From Lampris incognitus (taxonomy: Eukaryota; Chordata; Actinopteri; Lampriformes; Lampridae), in NCBI RefSeq assembly GCF_029633865.1, contig NC_079213.1, positions 101,902,510 to 101,966,509 on the forward strand: a DNA stretch of 64,000 nt. Reading direction: 5' to 3'. A model generated the notes under the pieces. That model saw nothing but the letters and a program-made list of their open reading frames with translations, did not search any database and was not told the origin of the DNA. Numbering within the stretch: the first letter of the stretch is position 1; every line of letters begins with the position of its first letter. Positions 18,644-27,699 of the stretch are shown here, in pieces. A program made the translations under genes and the position numbers.

Positions 18644-18934
18644 TACGTGAATGCTTTTGATTTCAAGACAGATGTTGGAAGCAAAGCAGGTAAAAACTAT
18701 GGACTATTTCTTTATTCAACAACACCACACCTGGAATATGGAGCTGGAGCGGTGTGTTTGTGGTGAAAAAGTGAGGGTGGGTGGATATGTTATCCAACCA
18801 GCAGTTTCAGCTAGAAACAATATGAGTGCTTGAGTTCCTGTGGCACCGAGAATAAAATGTAGCTCAGTAGCTGTTCAGACAAAACACGGGTCTGTGTTCG
18901 AGTCTCCGAGTCTCAAGAGAAGGTTTATTAGACA

Positions 18935-19610
18935 CCCAACTGATATTAGCTGAACTGCACTCCAACACATGCAAGGCACTGATGTGTGTGTGTGTGTGCG
19001 CGCGTTAAACACTGATCTGCTATCAGTGCAATCTTGCTTTTATCATTTTTTTTCCTCTTTGTTTTTTCTCTAAAAGATGTTTTGAACATTCCCTGAAGGA
19101 CTTTCGCTGGAAGCCAGGGACATTTTTGAAAAGGAAAAGGAAAAAATAGTGCATCAGTTTTGTCCTTGTTAAAAGTGGCATTGCACTCACAATGTCAGAA
19201 CAAACAGACCATGTGGAAGTTTCCGCTGGCGGTTGGAATTTGTGTGGGGTGCAGCAGAAATGATCAGGAGGTCCCTCCTTTGCACTGAACCACCTTGTTT
19301 CAAACACTATTTGTTTCCTGTAAGAGATAAAAGGCTACATGTCATTCATGTTAAAAGAAAAGAAATTAGTTTGAGAATGCTTACATCAAACATGAATTTC
19401 CGTTTTGCTTTTCGTCCCCATTTCTATCTGCCCGTTCAGTGTTTTGTACCCTGACGTTAGCGTTTGCTTCCAAGATTTAAAGGTAGCGCACGTAGAGTGA
19501 ATTTATTGGTTTGGACTATCTTTTAATTACGTTTTGGTTGCTTTCCACCATCACACAAAAGCTTGCAATGCGGCGGGGTCAAGGTTAAACATTAATTAAA
19601 TTCTCATATA
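18935..19610. other. No gene recognised
   Basis: Contains a short (TG)n run near 18983-19000 and otherwise unassigned sequence. An open frame of 73 codons on the plus strand (19233-19454) has no family signal. Confidence 0.5.
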
Positions 19611-19614
19611 AGAA

Positions 19615-20330
19615 GAACTTTTTTTAACATTTATCAGGTGCAGTTACACAGTACAGTCACATGTTCAAGTACATAACACATACATAGATGTCTTACCGAG
19701 CAGTCCGTGGATTTCGGCATCCTCTCGATGGCCATTGTCCATATATAGTTCCCATTCTCAAAAAAGAAGAAAAGAAAGAAAGAGGAAACAGGAATGAGCA
19801 GTAACATTTGTCCATGAACACAGATAACAGGTAAATATACATCGTATAAGAAAAAAAGACACATAGTGTTCACATTTAAATGAGGAGAACAGAGATCCAG
19901 AAGAATGTTGTCACTATCTTATTTCAGATCAATGGAGAAAATATGAAATAATTGGGGGCCATTTAGTCAAAAAAATATCTGTTTTTAATTGTAACCTTGC
20001 AGTTATGTTTTCCATGTAATAAACATCCTTAACCTTCTCCCTCCATTGTGTTACCGTTGGGGGCCGTGTCCTCAGCCAGGGGACTGTGATCATCTTCTTA
20101 GCAATTAGAAGAAGGACTCTCTCAACAGTGATGTCTGATTTTTGTCTTCTGCATCTTCTGGTAATATTCCTGAAAAATAGCAAGATGGTTGTAAGGGCAG
20201 TTCTATATCTAAACATTTTTTAATTTCATTTGGTATATTTTGCCAATATTCCGATAGTTTTGGACAGTCCCAAAATATGTGTGTGCATGGTATCCTATCA
20301 GGCCACAGCCTGATAGGAACGTGAAGCAAT
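19615..20330 (-). pseudogene. L1-type LINE, ORF2 C-terminus and 3' untranslated region
   Basis: The minus strand from 20329 encodes IPCTHIFWDCPKLSEYWQNI, NEIKKCLDIELPLQPSCYF, then in the neighbouring frame VLLLIAKKMITVPWLRTRPP, VTQWREKVKDVYYMENITAR and KWPPIISYF. This is the C-terminal domain after the L1 RT, in two frames. The copy is severely 5'-truncated. The 3' untranslated part reaches about 19615. Related L1 sequence lies at 50205-52630. Confidence 0.8.
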
Positions 20331-20344
20331 TTAAATCACAACTT

Positions 20345-20522
20345 TAAATTGCAGCACAGTGGCCCAGTGGTTAGCACTGTTGCCTCACAGCACGAAGGTC
20401 CTGGGTTTGAACCCCAGACCATCCAAGGTCGTTTCTGTGTGGAATTTGCATGTTCTCCCCATGCCTGCATGGATTTCCACTGGGTGCTCCGGTTTCCTCC
20501 TACCATCAAAAAGACATTCATA
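20345..20522 (+). mobile_element. V-SINE, 5' part, interrupted by a TRIM
   Basis: Begins GCAGCACAGTGGCCCAGTGG, with a B-box-like GGTTTGAACCCC (20404-20415) and the V-SINE core GTGCTCCGGTTTCCTCC. It is cut at about 20522. The sequence CGTTAGGGTTAATACTCCTG following the TRIM at 20941 is, as far as I recognise it, the downstream part of a V-SINE variant. Confidence 0.75.
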
Positions 20523-20673
20523 TGTAATGATCATGTATGACTAGACTCACTAGCTGGTTGGCTAATGGGTCGGACCCTTTAGTTGACTGGTTAGCGCAGT
20601 CGACCATGGTGCGGGCGACCTGGGTTCCCATCCCTGCTGCGGCGGTTCCCGGCTGCCCCCTGAATTCCCTACA
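20523..20673 (+). repeat. TRIM 5' LTR
   Basis: 151 bp, TG...CA boundaries. It differs from the 3' LTR at many positions, often C-to-T type changes, so the insertion is not recent. It contains the better A-box-like sequence of the two LTRs and a weaker B box. Confidence 0.75.
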
Positions 20674-20674
20674 T

Positions 20675-20692
20675 TGGTGTCGGAAGTGGGAT
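20675..20692 (+). promoter_or_regulatory. TRIM primer-binding site, tRNA-Leu(CAA) type
   Basis: TGGTGTCGGAAGTGGGAT starts one base after the 5' LTR. From my knowledge of vertebrate tRNAs it complements the 3' end (with CCA) of tRNA-Leu(CAA), with one mismatch in 18. Confidence 0.7.
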
Positions 20693-20789
20693 GGTGATAC
20701 CATGAGGCCATCGGAAGCACGTGTGCCCAGAGGCTGAGGGAGCTGATATGCTGAAACACGGAAACGTGCTTCCTGAAAGAGGGGGGTAG

Positions 20790-20940
20790 TGTAACGATCA
20801 CATATGACTAGACTCGCTAGCTGGTTGGCTAACTGGTCAGACCCTTTAGTCCATTGGTTAATGGAGTCGCCTGTGGTGCGGGAGACCCGGGTTCGCATCC
20901 CAGCTGCGGCGGTTCCCAGCTGCCTCCTGAATTCGCTACA
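20790..20940 (+). repeat. TRIM 3' LTR
   Basis: 151 bp, same length as the 5' LTR. It is preceded by AAAGAGGGGGGTAG (20776-20789), a polypurine tract. The B box GGTTCGCATCC lies at about 20890-20900. Confidence 0.75.
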
Positions 20941-20975
20941 CGTTAGGGTTAATACTCCTGCCTGTGCCCCTGTTT

Positions 20976-21790
20976 TTGTGGTTCCAATTACAACGTTGTT
21001 ATGCAGCTATTGGGCCTGTATAAGTGTTAAAAGATTTTTTTTTTTTAAAAAGCAACAAAAAAAAACATGGGTCTTATTTTTGTACTTTTTGCCATCTTAC
21101 CTATCAGTTATATTATTTTCCTCAGCTTTACATCGGTGTCTTATGGGACAAGTGAACAGGAGTGCCAGACATGTTTCACCAAGTCCAATTTAACCCAGTT
21201 ATCTAAACCACGTATTTGGAAGTGAAGGTTAAAAGTTATGATGTGGTTATGATGTGAGATGTCCAATATAATTGGTGGAGGACATTGCTGATCTACTTCC
21301 TGGTTCACCCTGCAGGAAGTAGCAGTCTATACTTACCCATGTTAAGTATAGACTGCTACTTCCTGGTTAAGCCTGCAGGAAGTAGCAGCCTGTACTTACC
21401 ATAGGTAGTAGTAACATCCGTAAACTAGCCGACCAGCACCATAGAAGTCATAGATCATGGACAGTCTGACTGACACACTGCGAGGGTTGTTGTTTAAAGA
21501 CCACTTTTCACTTGTCCCAAAAGACACCGCTGTAAAGCTGAGTCCAGCTGTGGTCCCATTCAGTAAAATATCAGAACCAGTGTGCATGAGGCAGGCAAAA
21601 AGTATGAAAATGAGACCTAGGTTATATAAAAAGGAATTATCCTTTATGTCAGCATGTGGTTTTGCTTGTATGCAAGTGTTTGCATGTTCAAGTTTGTGCA
21701 TTTCTGAGGGGATGTTAGTGTCCTTAATTATCAGTTATTCACGGGGTTTTTTTGCATGTATGTGAAATCATATATGTCTCTGCCAGACGA
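20976..21790. other. No gene recognised; contains a hairpin
   Basis: A/T-rich sequence with a poly-A/T patch near 21030-21066 and a cruciform-forming repeat at 21313-21365. The open frames here (up to about 129 codons from 20804) have no family signal. Confidence 0.5.
21313..21365. repeat. Perfect 23-bp hairpin with an extra third arm
   Basis: Arms 21313-21335 (CAGGAAGTAGCAGTCTATAC...) and 21343-21365 are exact reverse complements with a 7-base loop. A third copy of the first-arm sequence follows at 21375-21399 (GCAGGAAGTAGCAGCCTGTA), also in the first orientation. A copy of the start of the second arm (CTACTTCCTGGTTCACCCTG) precedes it at 21293-21312. Confidence 0.85.
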
Positions 21791-21794
21791 TTCC

Positions 21795-22066
21795 TAGAGA
21801 GTCAAGTCAATTTTATTTGCACAGCACATTGTCACAAATTACAAATTTGTGAAAAGCCTCGGGGGGCGTTACAGCAACACAGCATCCTGCCCTTAGACCC
21901 TCATATCGGATAAGGAACAACTCTCTAAAAAACCCTTTAACAGGGAGAAAAAAATAGGAAGAAATCTCAGGGAGAGCAACAGAGGAGGGATCTCTCTCCC
22001 AAGACGGACATGCAATGGATGTTGTGTTTACACAATTTAATAATTTACAGAATACAACATTGAAAG
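21795..22066. repeat. Unclassified fish-type interspersed repeat, first part
   Basis: Starts CAAGTCAATTTTATTTGCAC, a recurrent phrase at the 3' side of fish repeats, and includes AATTACAAATTTGTGAAAAG. It is interrupted by a V-SINE, since ACAACATTGAAAG (22054-22066) recurs as ACAACACTGAAAG at 24048-24060, and it goes on to about 24420. No coding sequence was recognised. Confidence 0.6.
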
Positions 22067-22263
22067 AGGGCAGCATGATGGCCCAGTGGTTGGCTTGGTT
22101 GCCTCACCGGGGGGGGGGGGGGGGTCCTGGGTTCAGGCCCTGGGTAGTCCAACCTTGGGGGTCGTCCCAGGTCATCTTCTGTGTGGAGTTTGCATGTTCT
22201 CCCCGTGTCTGTGTGGGTTTCCTCCGGGTGCTACGGTTTCCTCCCACAGTCCAAAGACATGCA

Positions 22264-23847
22264 CAAACCCCACTTCCAGTGAAGTTGGGACGTTGTGTAA
22301 AATGTAAATAAAAACAGAATACAATGATTTGCAAATCCTTTTCCACCTATATTCAATTGAATACACTACAAAGACAAGATATTTAATGTTCAAACTGATA
22401 AACTTTATTGTTTTTTTGCAAATATTCACTCATTTTGAATTTGATGCCTGCGACACATTCCAAAAAAGCTGGGGCAGGGGCATGTTTGCCACTGTGTTAC
22501 ATCACCTTTCCTTTTAACAACACTCAATAAGCGTTTGGGAACTGAGGACACTAATTGTTGAAGCTTTGTAGGTGGAATTCTTTCCCATTCTTGCTTGATG
22601 TACGACTTCAGTTGCTCAACAGTCCGGGGTCTCCGTTGTCGTATTTTGCGCTTCATAATGCGCCACACATTTTCAATGGGAGACAGGTCTGGACTGCAGG
22701 CAGGCCAGTCCAGTACCCGTACTCTTTTACTACGAAGCCACGCTGTTGTAACACGTGCAGAATGTGGCTTGGCTTTGTCTTGCTGAAATAAGCAGGGACA
22801 TCCCTGAAAAGACGTCGTTTGGATGGCAGCATATGTTGCTCCAAAAACTGTATGTACCTTTCAGCATTAATGGTGCCTTCACAGATGTGCAGGTTACCCA
22901 TGATGCCATGGGCACTAACACACCCCCATACCATCACAGATGCTGGCTTTTGAACTTTGCGCTGATAACAATCTGGATGGTCCTTTTCCTCTTTAGCCCG
23001 GAGGACACGACGTCCATGATTTCCAAAAACAATTTGAAATGTGGACTCGTCGGACCACAGCACACTTTTCCACTTTGCGTCAGTCTATCTCAGATGAGCT
23101 CGGGCCCAGAGAAGCCAGCGGCGTTTCTGGGTGTTGTTGATATATGGCTTTCGCTTTGCATGGTAGAGTTTTAACTTGCACTTGTAGATGTAGCGATGAA
23201 CTGTGTTAACTGACGATGGTTTTCCCAAGTGCTCCTAAGCCCACGTGGTAACATCCTTTACAGAATGATGTCGGTTTTTAATGCAGTGCCGTCTGAGGGA
23301 TCGAAGGTCACGGGCATTCACTGCAGAGATTTCTCCGGATTCTCTGAATCTTTTGATGATATTATGGACTGTAGACGATGAAATCCCTAAATTCCTTGCA
23401 ATTGTACGTTGAGAAACGTTTTTCTTAAACTGTTGGACTATTTGCTCATGCAGTTGTTCACAAAGTGGTGACCCTCGCCCCATCCTTGCTTGTGAACGAC
23501 TGAGCCTTTCAGGGATGCTCCTTTTATACCCAATCATGACACTCACCTGTTTCCAATTAACCTGTTCACCTGTGGAATGTTCCAAACAGGTGTTTTTTGA
23601 GCATTCCTCAACTTTCCCAGTCTTTTGTTGCCCCTGTCCCAGCTTCTTTGGAATGTGTTGCTGGCATCAAATTCAAGATGAGTGAATATTTGCAAAAAAA
23701 CAATAAAGTTTATCAGTTTGAACATTAAATTTCTTGTCTTTGTAGTGTATTCAATTGAATATAGGTGGGAAAGGATTTGCAAATCATTGTCTTCTGTTTT
23801 TATTCACGTTTTACACAACGCCCCAACTTCATTGGAATTGGGGTTTA
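22264..23847 (-). mobile_element. Tc1/mariner element with about 200-bp inverted terminal repeats
   Basis: Inserted at TA in the V-SINE (after CCAAAGACATG). Left terminus AAACCCCACTTCCAGTGAAG and right terminus, read inversely, AAACCCCAATTCCAATGAAG begin repeats of about 200 bp that match over most positions, including the ATTCAATTGAATACACTACA block. The transposase is on the minus strand and is broken. Confidence 0.85.
22426..23585 (-). pseudogene. Tc1/mariner transposase, frameshifted
   Basis: Cut-and-paste transposase in three frames. N-terminus at 23585-23235: CEQLHEQIVQQFKKNVSQRT and ARNLGISSSTVHNIIKRF, the DNA-binding HTH. Middle at 23063-22653: [20 protein letters not shown] with the first catalytic Asp, then [17 protein letters not shown]. 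The second catalytic motif, family F-Q-Q-D-N, reads YFSKTKPSH, so the Asp is lost. A third frame (22720-22426) has [20 protein letters not shown], with the catalytic Glu. Frame changes at about 23220-23070 and 22700 also inactivate it. Confidence 0.85.
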
Positions 23848-23884
23848 TAGGTCAGGTGAATCGCCCATACTAAATTGTCCCTAG

Positions 23885-23916
<32 letters not shown>

Positions 23917-24047
23917 CTCGACACTGTGATGGACTGGCAGCCTGTCCAGGGTGTCTCCCTGCCTGCTGCCCAGTGAGTGCTGGGATAGGCTCCAGCATCC
24001 CCGCGACGCTGATAGCAGGATAAGCAGTTTGGATAATGGATGGATGG

Positions 24048-24420
24048 ACAACACTGAAAGAAGATAACAGAATTATAATGGAATTATAAGATACATGAGG
24101 AATATGATGAGGAGGATGCCAAGCGGTGTCTGGACACCACTGGAACAGCCCAGGACCTGAGCCATGTGACCACCATCACCATGTAGACCTGACAGGAGGA
24201 CAGACCACACATGCACCCAGGGGAGACTCACGTCACACCATTCACACACACGGGAGAAGAGACAAGAAAATGCATTAGTCACACATCTGAGTGAGAGAAG
24301 GATATAACATTGAAACAGGATAAAAAAAATTACATGGATTTATAAGATATACAGAGAATGTGATGAGGATGCCAAGCAGCATCCATGCAGCGATCACTGT
24401 CACCATGGAGACCTGGAGGG
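24048..24420. repeat. Unclassified repeat, second part, with internal duplication
   Basis: Continuation of the repeat at 21795-22066. Two imperfect direct repeats of about 110 bp are visible: 24061-24195 and 24305-24420, both running ATTATAAGATA ... GATGAGGATGCCAAGC ... CACCATG.AGACCTG. No coding sequence. Confidence 0.6.
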
Positions 24421-24672
24421 ACAACAGAGACTGGGTGTGTGTTGTGTGTATGTGTGTTTGCATGTGTGTATGCACGCACACACATCTGTCCACCTTTGAG
24501 ACTCCGGGCCGTGTCAGCCCCACGCTGACACCCTGACCATCCAGCCTGCTCATCAGCACTGTACTCGTATTGATCTGTGCACCACGGCAAAAGAAAGAAA
24601 TAACTGAACTGCAGCACGCTTCAGCTCCCAACCTGCCCTTGACAATAAACCGTGTATTTAAGTACCCAACGG

Positions 24673-24676
<4 letters not shown>

Positions 24677-24724
<48 letters not shown>

Positions 24725-24945
24725 GTCTGTGCAGAAGTGTATATACATGTGTGTATGAGTTGGTAAGTGTGTGCATGTGTAAGTGGGTATGTGTGCAGTG
24801 TGTGTGTGTTTGTATGAATGTTTGTATATCTGTCAGCGTAGTGTGCATATGTGCCTGTACAGCAGTATTTGTGTGTATGTCAGTTTGGGTGTTTGTGCAA
24901 CAGTGTGTGTCTGTGTGTATGTGTGTGTAGCAACAGCGAGGGTGA
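24677..24945. repeat. (TG)n array and TG-rich tract
   Basis: A pure (TG)n array of about 45 bases (24677-24721) followed by an imperfect TG-rich stretch to about 24930. Cys/Val-rich open frames on the plus strand and Thr/His-rich ones on the minus strand are products of the repeat. Confidence 0.9.
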
Positions 24946-25869
24946 GTAGAGGTGAAGGGGTTGCAGTGTGTAAGGGGGGGGCACAGAGACGGAAAAGGGT
25001 TCTGCATTGCTGATCCACTCTGACATTGATAGACAGCGGCTGAAGGAAGGCTGATAGCCATGTTTGGCGTGTTGGTTTTTTAAAGGACGGACGTGACTGC
25101 TGATCCAAAGTCGACTGAGCATGAATTCAGCAGGCGGTCGCCCCGGGTGCCAACGCTGGAGAGAGGTGAGGTGTACAAGTTGTGGAGCGTACAACTTGCT
25201 TGACATTGCAGTGGTCCCACCATATTTATTCCACCTTTGTAAAACTTGTTTGTGCTGGAGCCTACTTTCAACCTACATGTCACTGTTTTCTCTCCTCTGT
25301 TACTGGGATGTTAAAGGTGTGACCAGCAACAGGCCTCCTTGCTAATGCCACTGCAGCGTAGCGTTATATTTAGAGAAACACACACGCTCAAAATGGTTAA
25401 GTCAAGGTTTGGGTGGTGCACATACCTGGCTCACTCTGAAATGGTCACCTTGGTCCTGGTATTAGAAGGGATTCAGTTAACCATTGGCTGTAATCAGCTG
25501 AACTAGCAAATGAAAGGACTGAACCTGATACCATGTTTATTTGATTTGTTGAATTAAATAGACTGACTGGATGATGTGGTCTATTAGAAGCTATTACATG
25601 CTGAGCAACATGGGATCAATGTAAGAAGGTTTACATTTTAAGTATGGACTCAAAGATTTCCTTTGATATTAGAAAATGGAATATCAGAATATTAAAGGTG
25701 CAATAGGGGAGTCATGTGACGCAGAGTCTGAGAATGGCTGCTTGAAAATCAGCTCCGGCCATCATGGCATTAAAATCTGCTTAAAACAATATTGGAATGA
25801 CACAATGTTGAAACACTCTGGGCTAAAACAAACTTGGTCAAAATACCAAGCAGCAAGAGTATCGCAGGA
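24946..25869. other. No gene recognised
   Basis: Mixed unassigned sequence. A short inverted match GTACAAGTTGTGGAGCGTACAACTTG (25171-25196 region) forms a small hairpin. The stretch from about 25676 may be the 5' untranslated region of the L1 ORF1 that follows. Confidence 0.45.
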
Positions 25870-26860
25870 AGGAACATGACTTCAAGAAATCCCCCTTTGC
25901 CTACCCCAGAACGAGCTAGCAGCCCTAATCCAACAGCAGCTACAGCCAGTCAGTGAACCAGGCAGGGTTGCCACTGATATCGCTACTATATATACAGCCT
26001 CCTGTCAAGTGGACACAACAACAGACTAGATGAAATCCACAGAGCCACCACATCCATGGAGTCCAAACTGACTGCTATTACCACGGGCCTCTCTGACATA
26101 GAAAATTGTCTAGACTTTCTGGTGGACAGTGATAAGGTGCTGAAAGCTGATCCACCTACAGCCAGTGGGTGGATGATCTAGACCAGGGGTGGGCAATCTT
26201 ATGCAGAAAGGGCCGGTGTGGGTGAAGGTGTTTGTTCCAACCAACCAATTACACACCTGTCCCCTAATCAAGTTCCTCAGCAACTGGTTGATTAGTGGGA
26301 TCAGGTGTGTAACTGCTTGGTTGGAACAAAAACCTTCACCCACACTGGCCCTTTCTGGATAAGCTTGCCCACCCCTGATCTAGACTCTAGAAGCCGCCGC
26401 AACATCCTGATTTTTGTGGGCTTCCCTGAGTCCTTTGAGGACACTGGTACCCTTACATCTTTAACCAAGGTGATCCCAGGTATCTTGGGGCTCAACTTTC
26501 CTAAGGGCTTGGAATTAGACAGAGCCCATTAGGTGCTAGCCCCATGCAGACCAGATGGCCAGCCACCCAGGGCTATAGTGGCTAGGTTCCTGCGCTATCA
26601 AGACCGGGACCAGATCATGTAAGCAGCGCAAAACAAGGGGAAGCTGAGATGGAAAGGACACTGCATCATGATCTTTCCTAACTATTACAAGGCGGTGAAG
26701 GACAAGCATAAATTGTTCAAAGAAATGCTTCATGAACGCTGCATAGAATTTTCCCTGCGCTTCCCTGCTGTGTTGGTCATCAACCCCAAAGCAGATGGAG
26801 GATGGTGCCGGGAGCCTGACAACCCAAAGAAAGCCCTAGAATACATTGGAACCCTGTGAC
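25870..26860 (+). pseudogene. L1-type LINE ORF1, split by a hAT MITE
   Basis: RNA-binding chaperone of an L1-type LINE. The first part gives RLDEIHRATTSMESKLTAIT and LSDIENCLDFLVDSDKVLK, a coiled-coil-like stretch (about 26025-26150). After the 194-bp MITE the frame resumes with LDSRSRRNILIFVGFPESFE, the start of the RNA-recognition-like fold (family R-R-N-N-I-R-I), then ILGLNFPKGLELDRAH, RAIVARFLRYQDRDQIM and IMIFPNYYKAVKDKHKLFKE, ending near LRFPAVLVINPKADGGWCRE and a stop at 26859. A few in-frame stops (26530, 26620) make it non-functional. Confidence 0.8.
26184..26377. mobile_element. hAT-type MITE, 194 bp, perfect 8-bp target duplication
   Basis: Nearly full-length palindrome starting CAGGGGTGGGCAATCTTATG and ending in its inverted counterpart ...CTTGCCCACCCCTG. 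ATCTAGAC stands on both sides (26176-26183 and 26378-26385). The CAGGG terminus and the 8-bp duplication are hAT signatures. No coding sequence, so it depends on an outside transposase. Confidence 0.9.
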
Positions 26861-26889
26861 TGGCATAGCCCAGAAAACTCACCCACTGA

Positions 26890-27695
26890 GCAGACATTTG
26901 AGATATATATATATAAACATTACTTGCCCACACATGGCTTATGTGAACACAGCTTTCTCCTCCAAGATGGACAGAATACCTGACTGTTATTCACACTAAA
27001 CAAAACCAGGTAACGACCATGTTTGTTAGAAATGTTATTATTAGTGCATAATATTTGGGTCACTGTTTTTCCCATCCAGTGGACCAAAGCACAAGCAAAT
27101 CAGTCCGCCCTGCTGTGATATGTCTATCCTTCTCGGTAGTATAGCCCACAACCATTAGGCGGCAATCATTGTCTGGCTTGGGATATGTATTAGCCCATAG
27201 CCCATCTGCTGTTAGACATAAGGATGCAACCAGGCCCTGAAAGGCCTGTTTTGTCAGAGCATCCTGTTCTGAAGGGATATTAATTGCTGTTCTGCATAGT
27301 GTTAGTGTTTAACACTTGTTAATGGTTATTAACTTTGTATAAACAAGAGTGGGTGTCTTACATTTCCCTCTGAACACTTATTAAGTGTTTGTCTACTGGC
27401 TGCAACAGCCCAGTCACGCTGATTTGATTTTGAAGGCAGCTTATATCTAAGGGTCATGGGTCATGTTTAGAGCTCAATTATTTTCTGGAGTTTCCAGTCT
27501 CTGTTGTTGTTCTATGTTTGATTTTTGAATGTCAATTCTGTGTTTTTCTTGTTTTATTTGGTGTATCTCTCAGACTATGGCAGATGCTGATATAAAACAA
27601 CATTTTGGTGCACGTGCTCAGTATGCAATTGCATAATAGTAAGGGGTTGTGCTATTTTGTTAAGAACTTGTAATCAATGCAGAGCAGAGACACCG
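26890..27695. other. No gene recognised
   Basis: Possible ORF1-to-ORF2 spacer of the L1 to its left, with a short (AT)n run (26903-26916). No coding sequence supported. Confidence 0.45.
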
Positions 27696-27699
27696 GCTG

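Larger units (their letters stand above)
11690..18934 (+). repeat. Probable gypsy 3' LTR, split at 11787 and 18659
   Basis: The LTR starts TGTAATATAG after the polypurine tract and is readable to 11787. It resumes at 18659 after a SINE/DIRS block, since TATGTGAATGCTTTT (11772-11786) recurs as TACGTGAATGCTTTT at 18644-18658. The right piece contains AATAAA at 18851-18856, in the place of a poly(A) signal. The 3' end near GACA (18931-18934) is a guess. The 5' LTR was not recognised. Confidence 0.5.
20523..20940 (+). mobile_element. 418-bp TRIM: miniature LTR retrotransposon with tRNA-like LTRs
   Basis: Two 151-bp direct repeats (20523-20673 and 20790-20940), both starting TGTAA and ending CTACA, enclose only 116 bp. 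The interior starts with a tRNA primer-binding site and ends with the polypurine run AAAGAGGGGGGTAG. No coding sequence fits, so it must borrow gag and pol. Both LTRs hold tRNA-like sequence: a possible A box in TGGTTAGCGCAGTCG (LTR1) and a B box GGTTCGCATCC in LTR2 or GGTTCCCATCC in LTR1. It resembles TRIM elements of plants and some animals. A target duplication was not clear. Confidence 0.75.
22067..24047 (+). mobile_element. V-SINE with 13-bp target duplication, split by a Tc1 element
   Basis: Left piece 22067-22263: GGCAGCATGATGGCCCAGTG, a poly-G expansion (22109-22123), the core GTTTCCTCCGGGTGCTACGG, to CCAAAGACATG. Right piece 23848-24047: TAGGTCAGGTGAATCGCCCA, a (GT)n array (23888-23916), GGATAGGCTCCAGCATCCCC and the GGATAATGGATGGATGG tail. 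Flanks ACAACATTGAAAG and ACAACACTGAAAG are the target duplication. Confidence 0.85.

Noticed and set aside
20105..20329. Possible host zinc-finger from the HIFWDCP-like sequence
   Set aside because: The sequence fits the C-terminal domain of L1 ORF2 in order and context.
20537..21193. Open frames repeated in both TRIM LTRs (MTRLxSWLAN type)
   Set aside because: They arise from the repeated LTR sequence; the interior is far too short for gag or pol.
24652..25061. Cys/Val-rich and Thr/His-rich open frames on both strands
   Set aside because: They are translations of the (TG)n/(CA)n tract.
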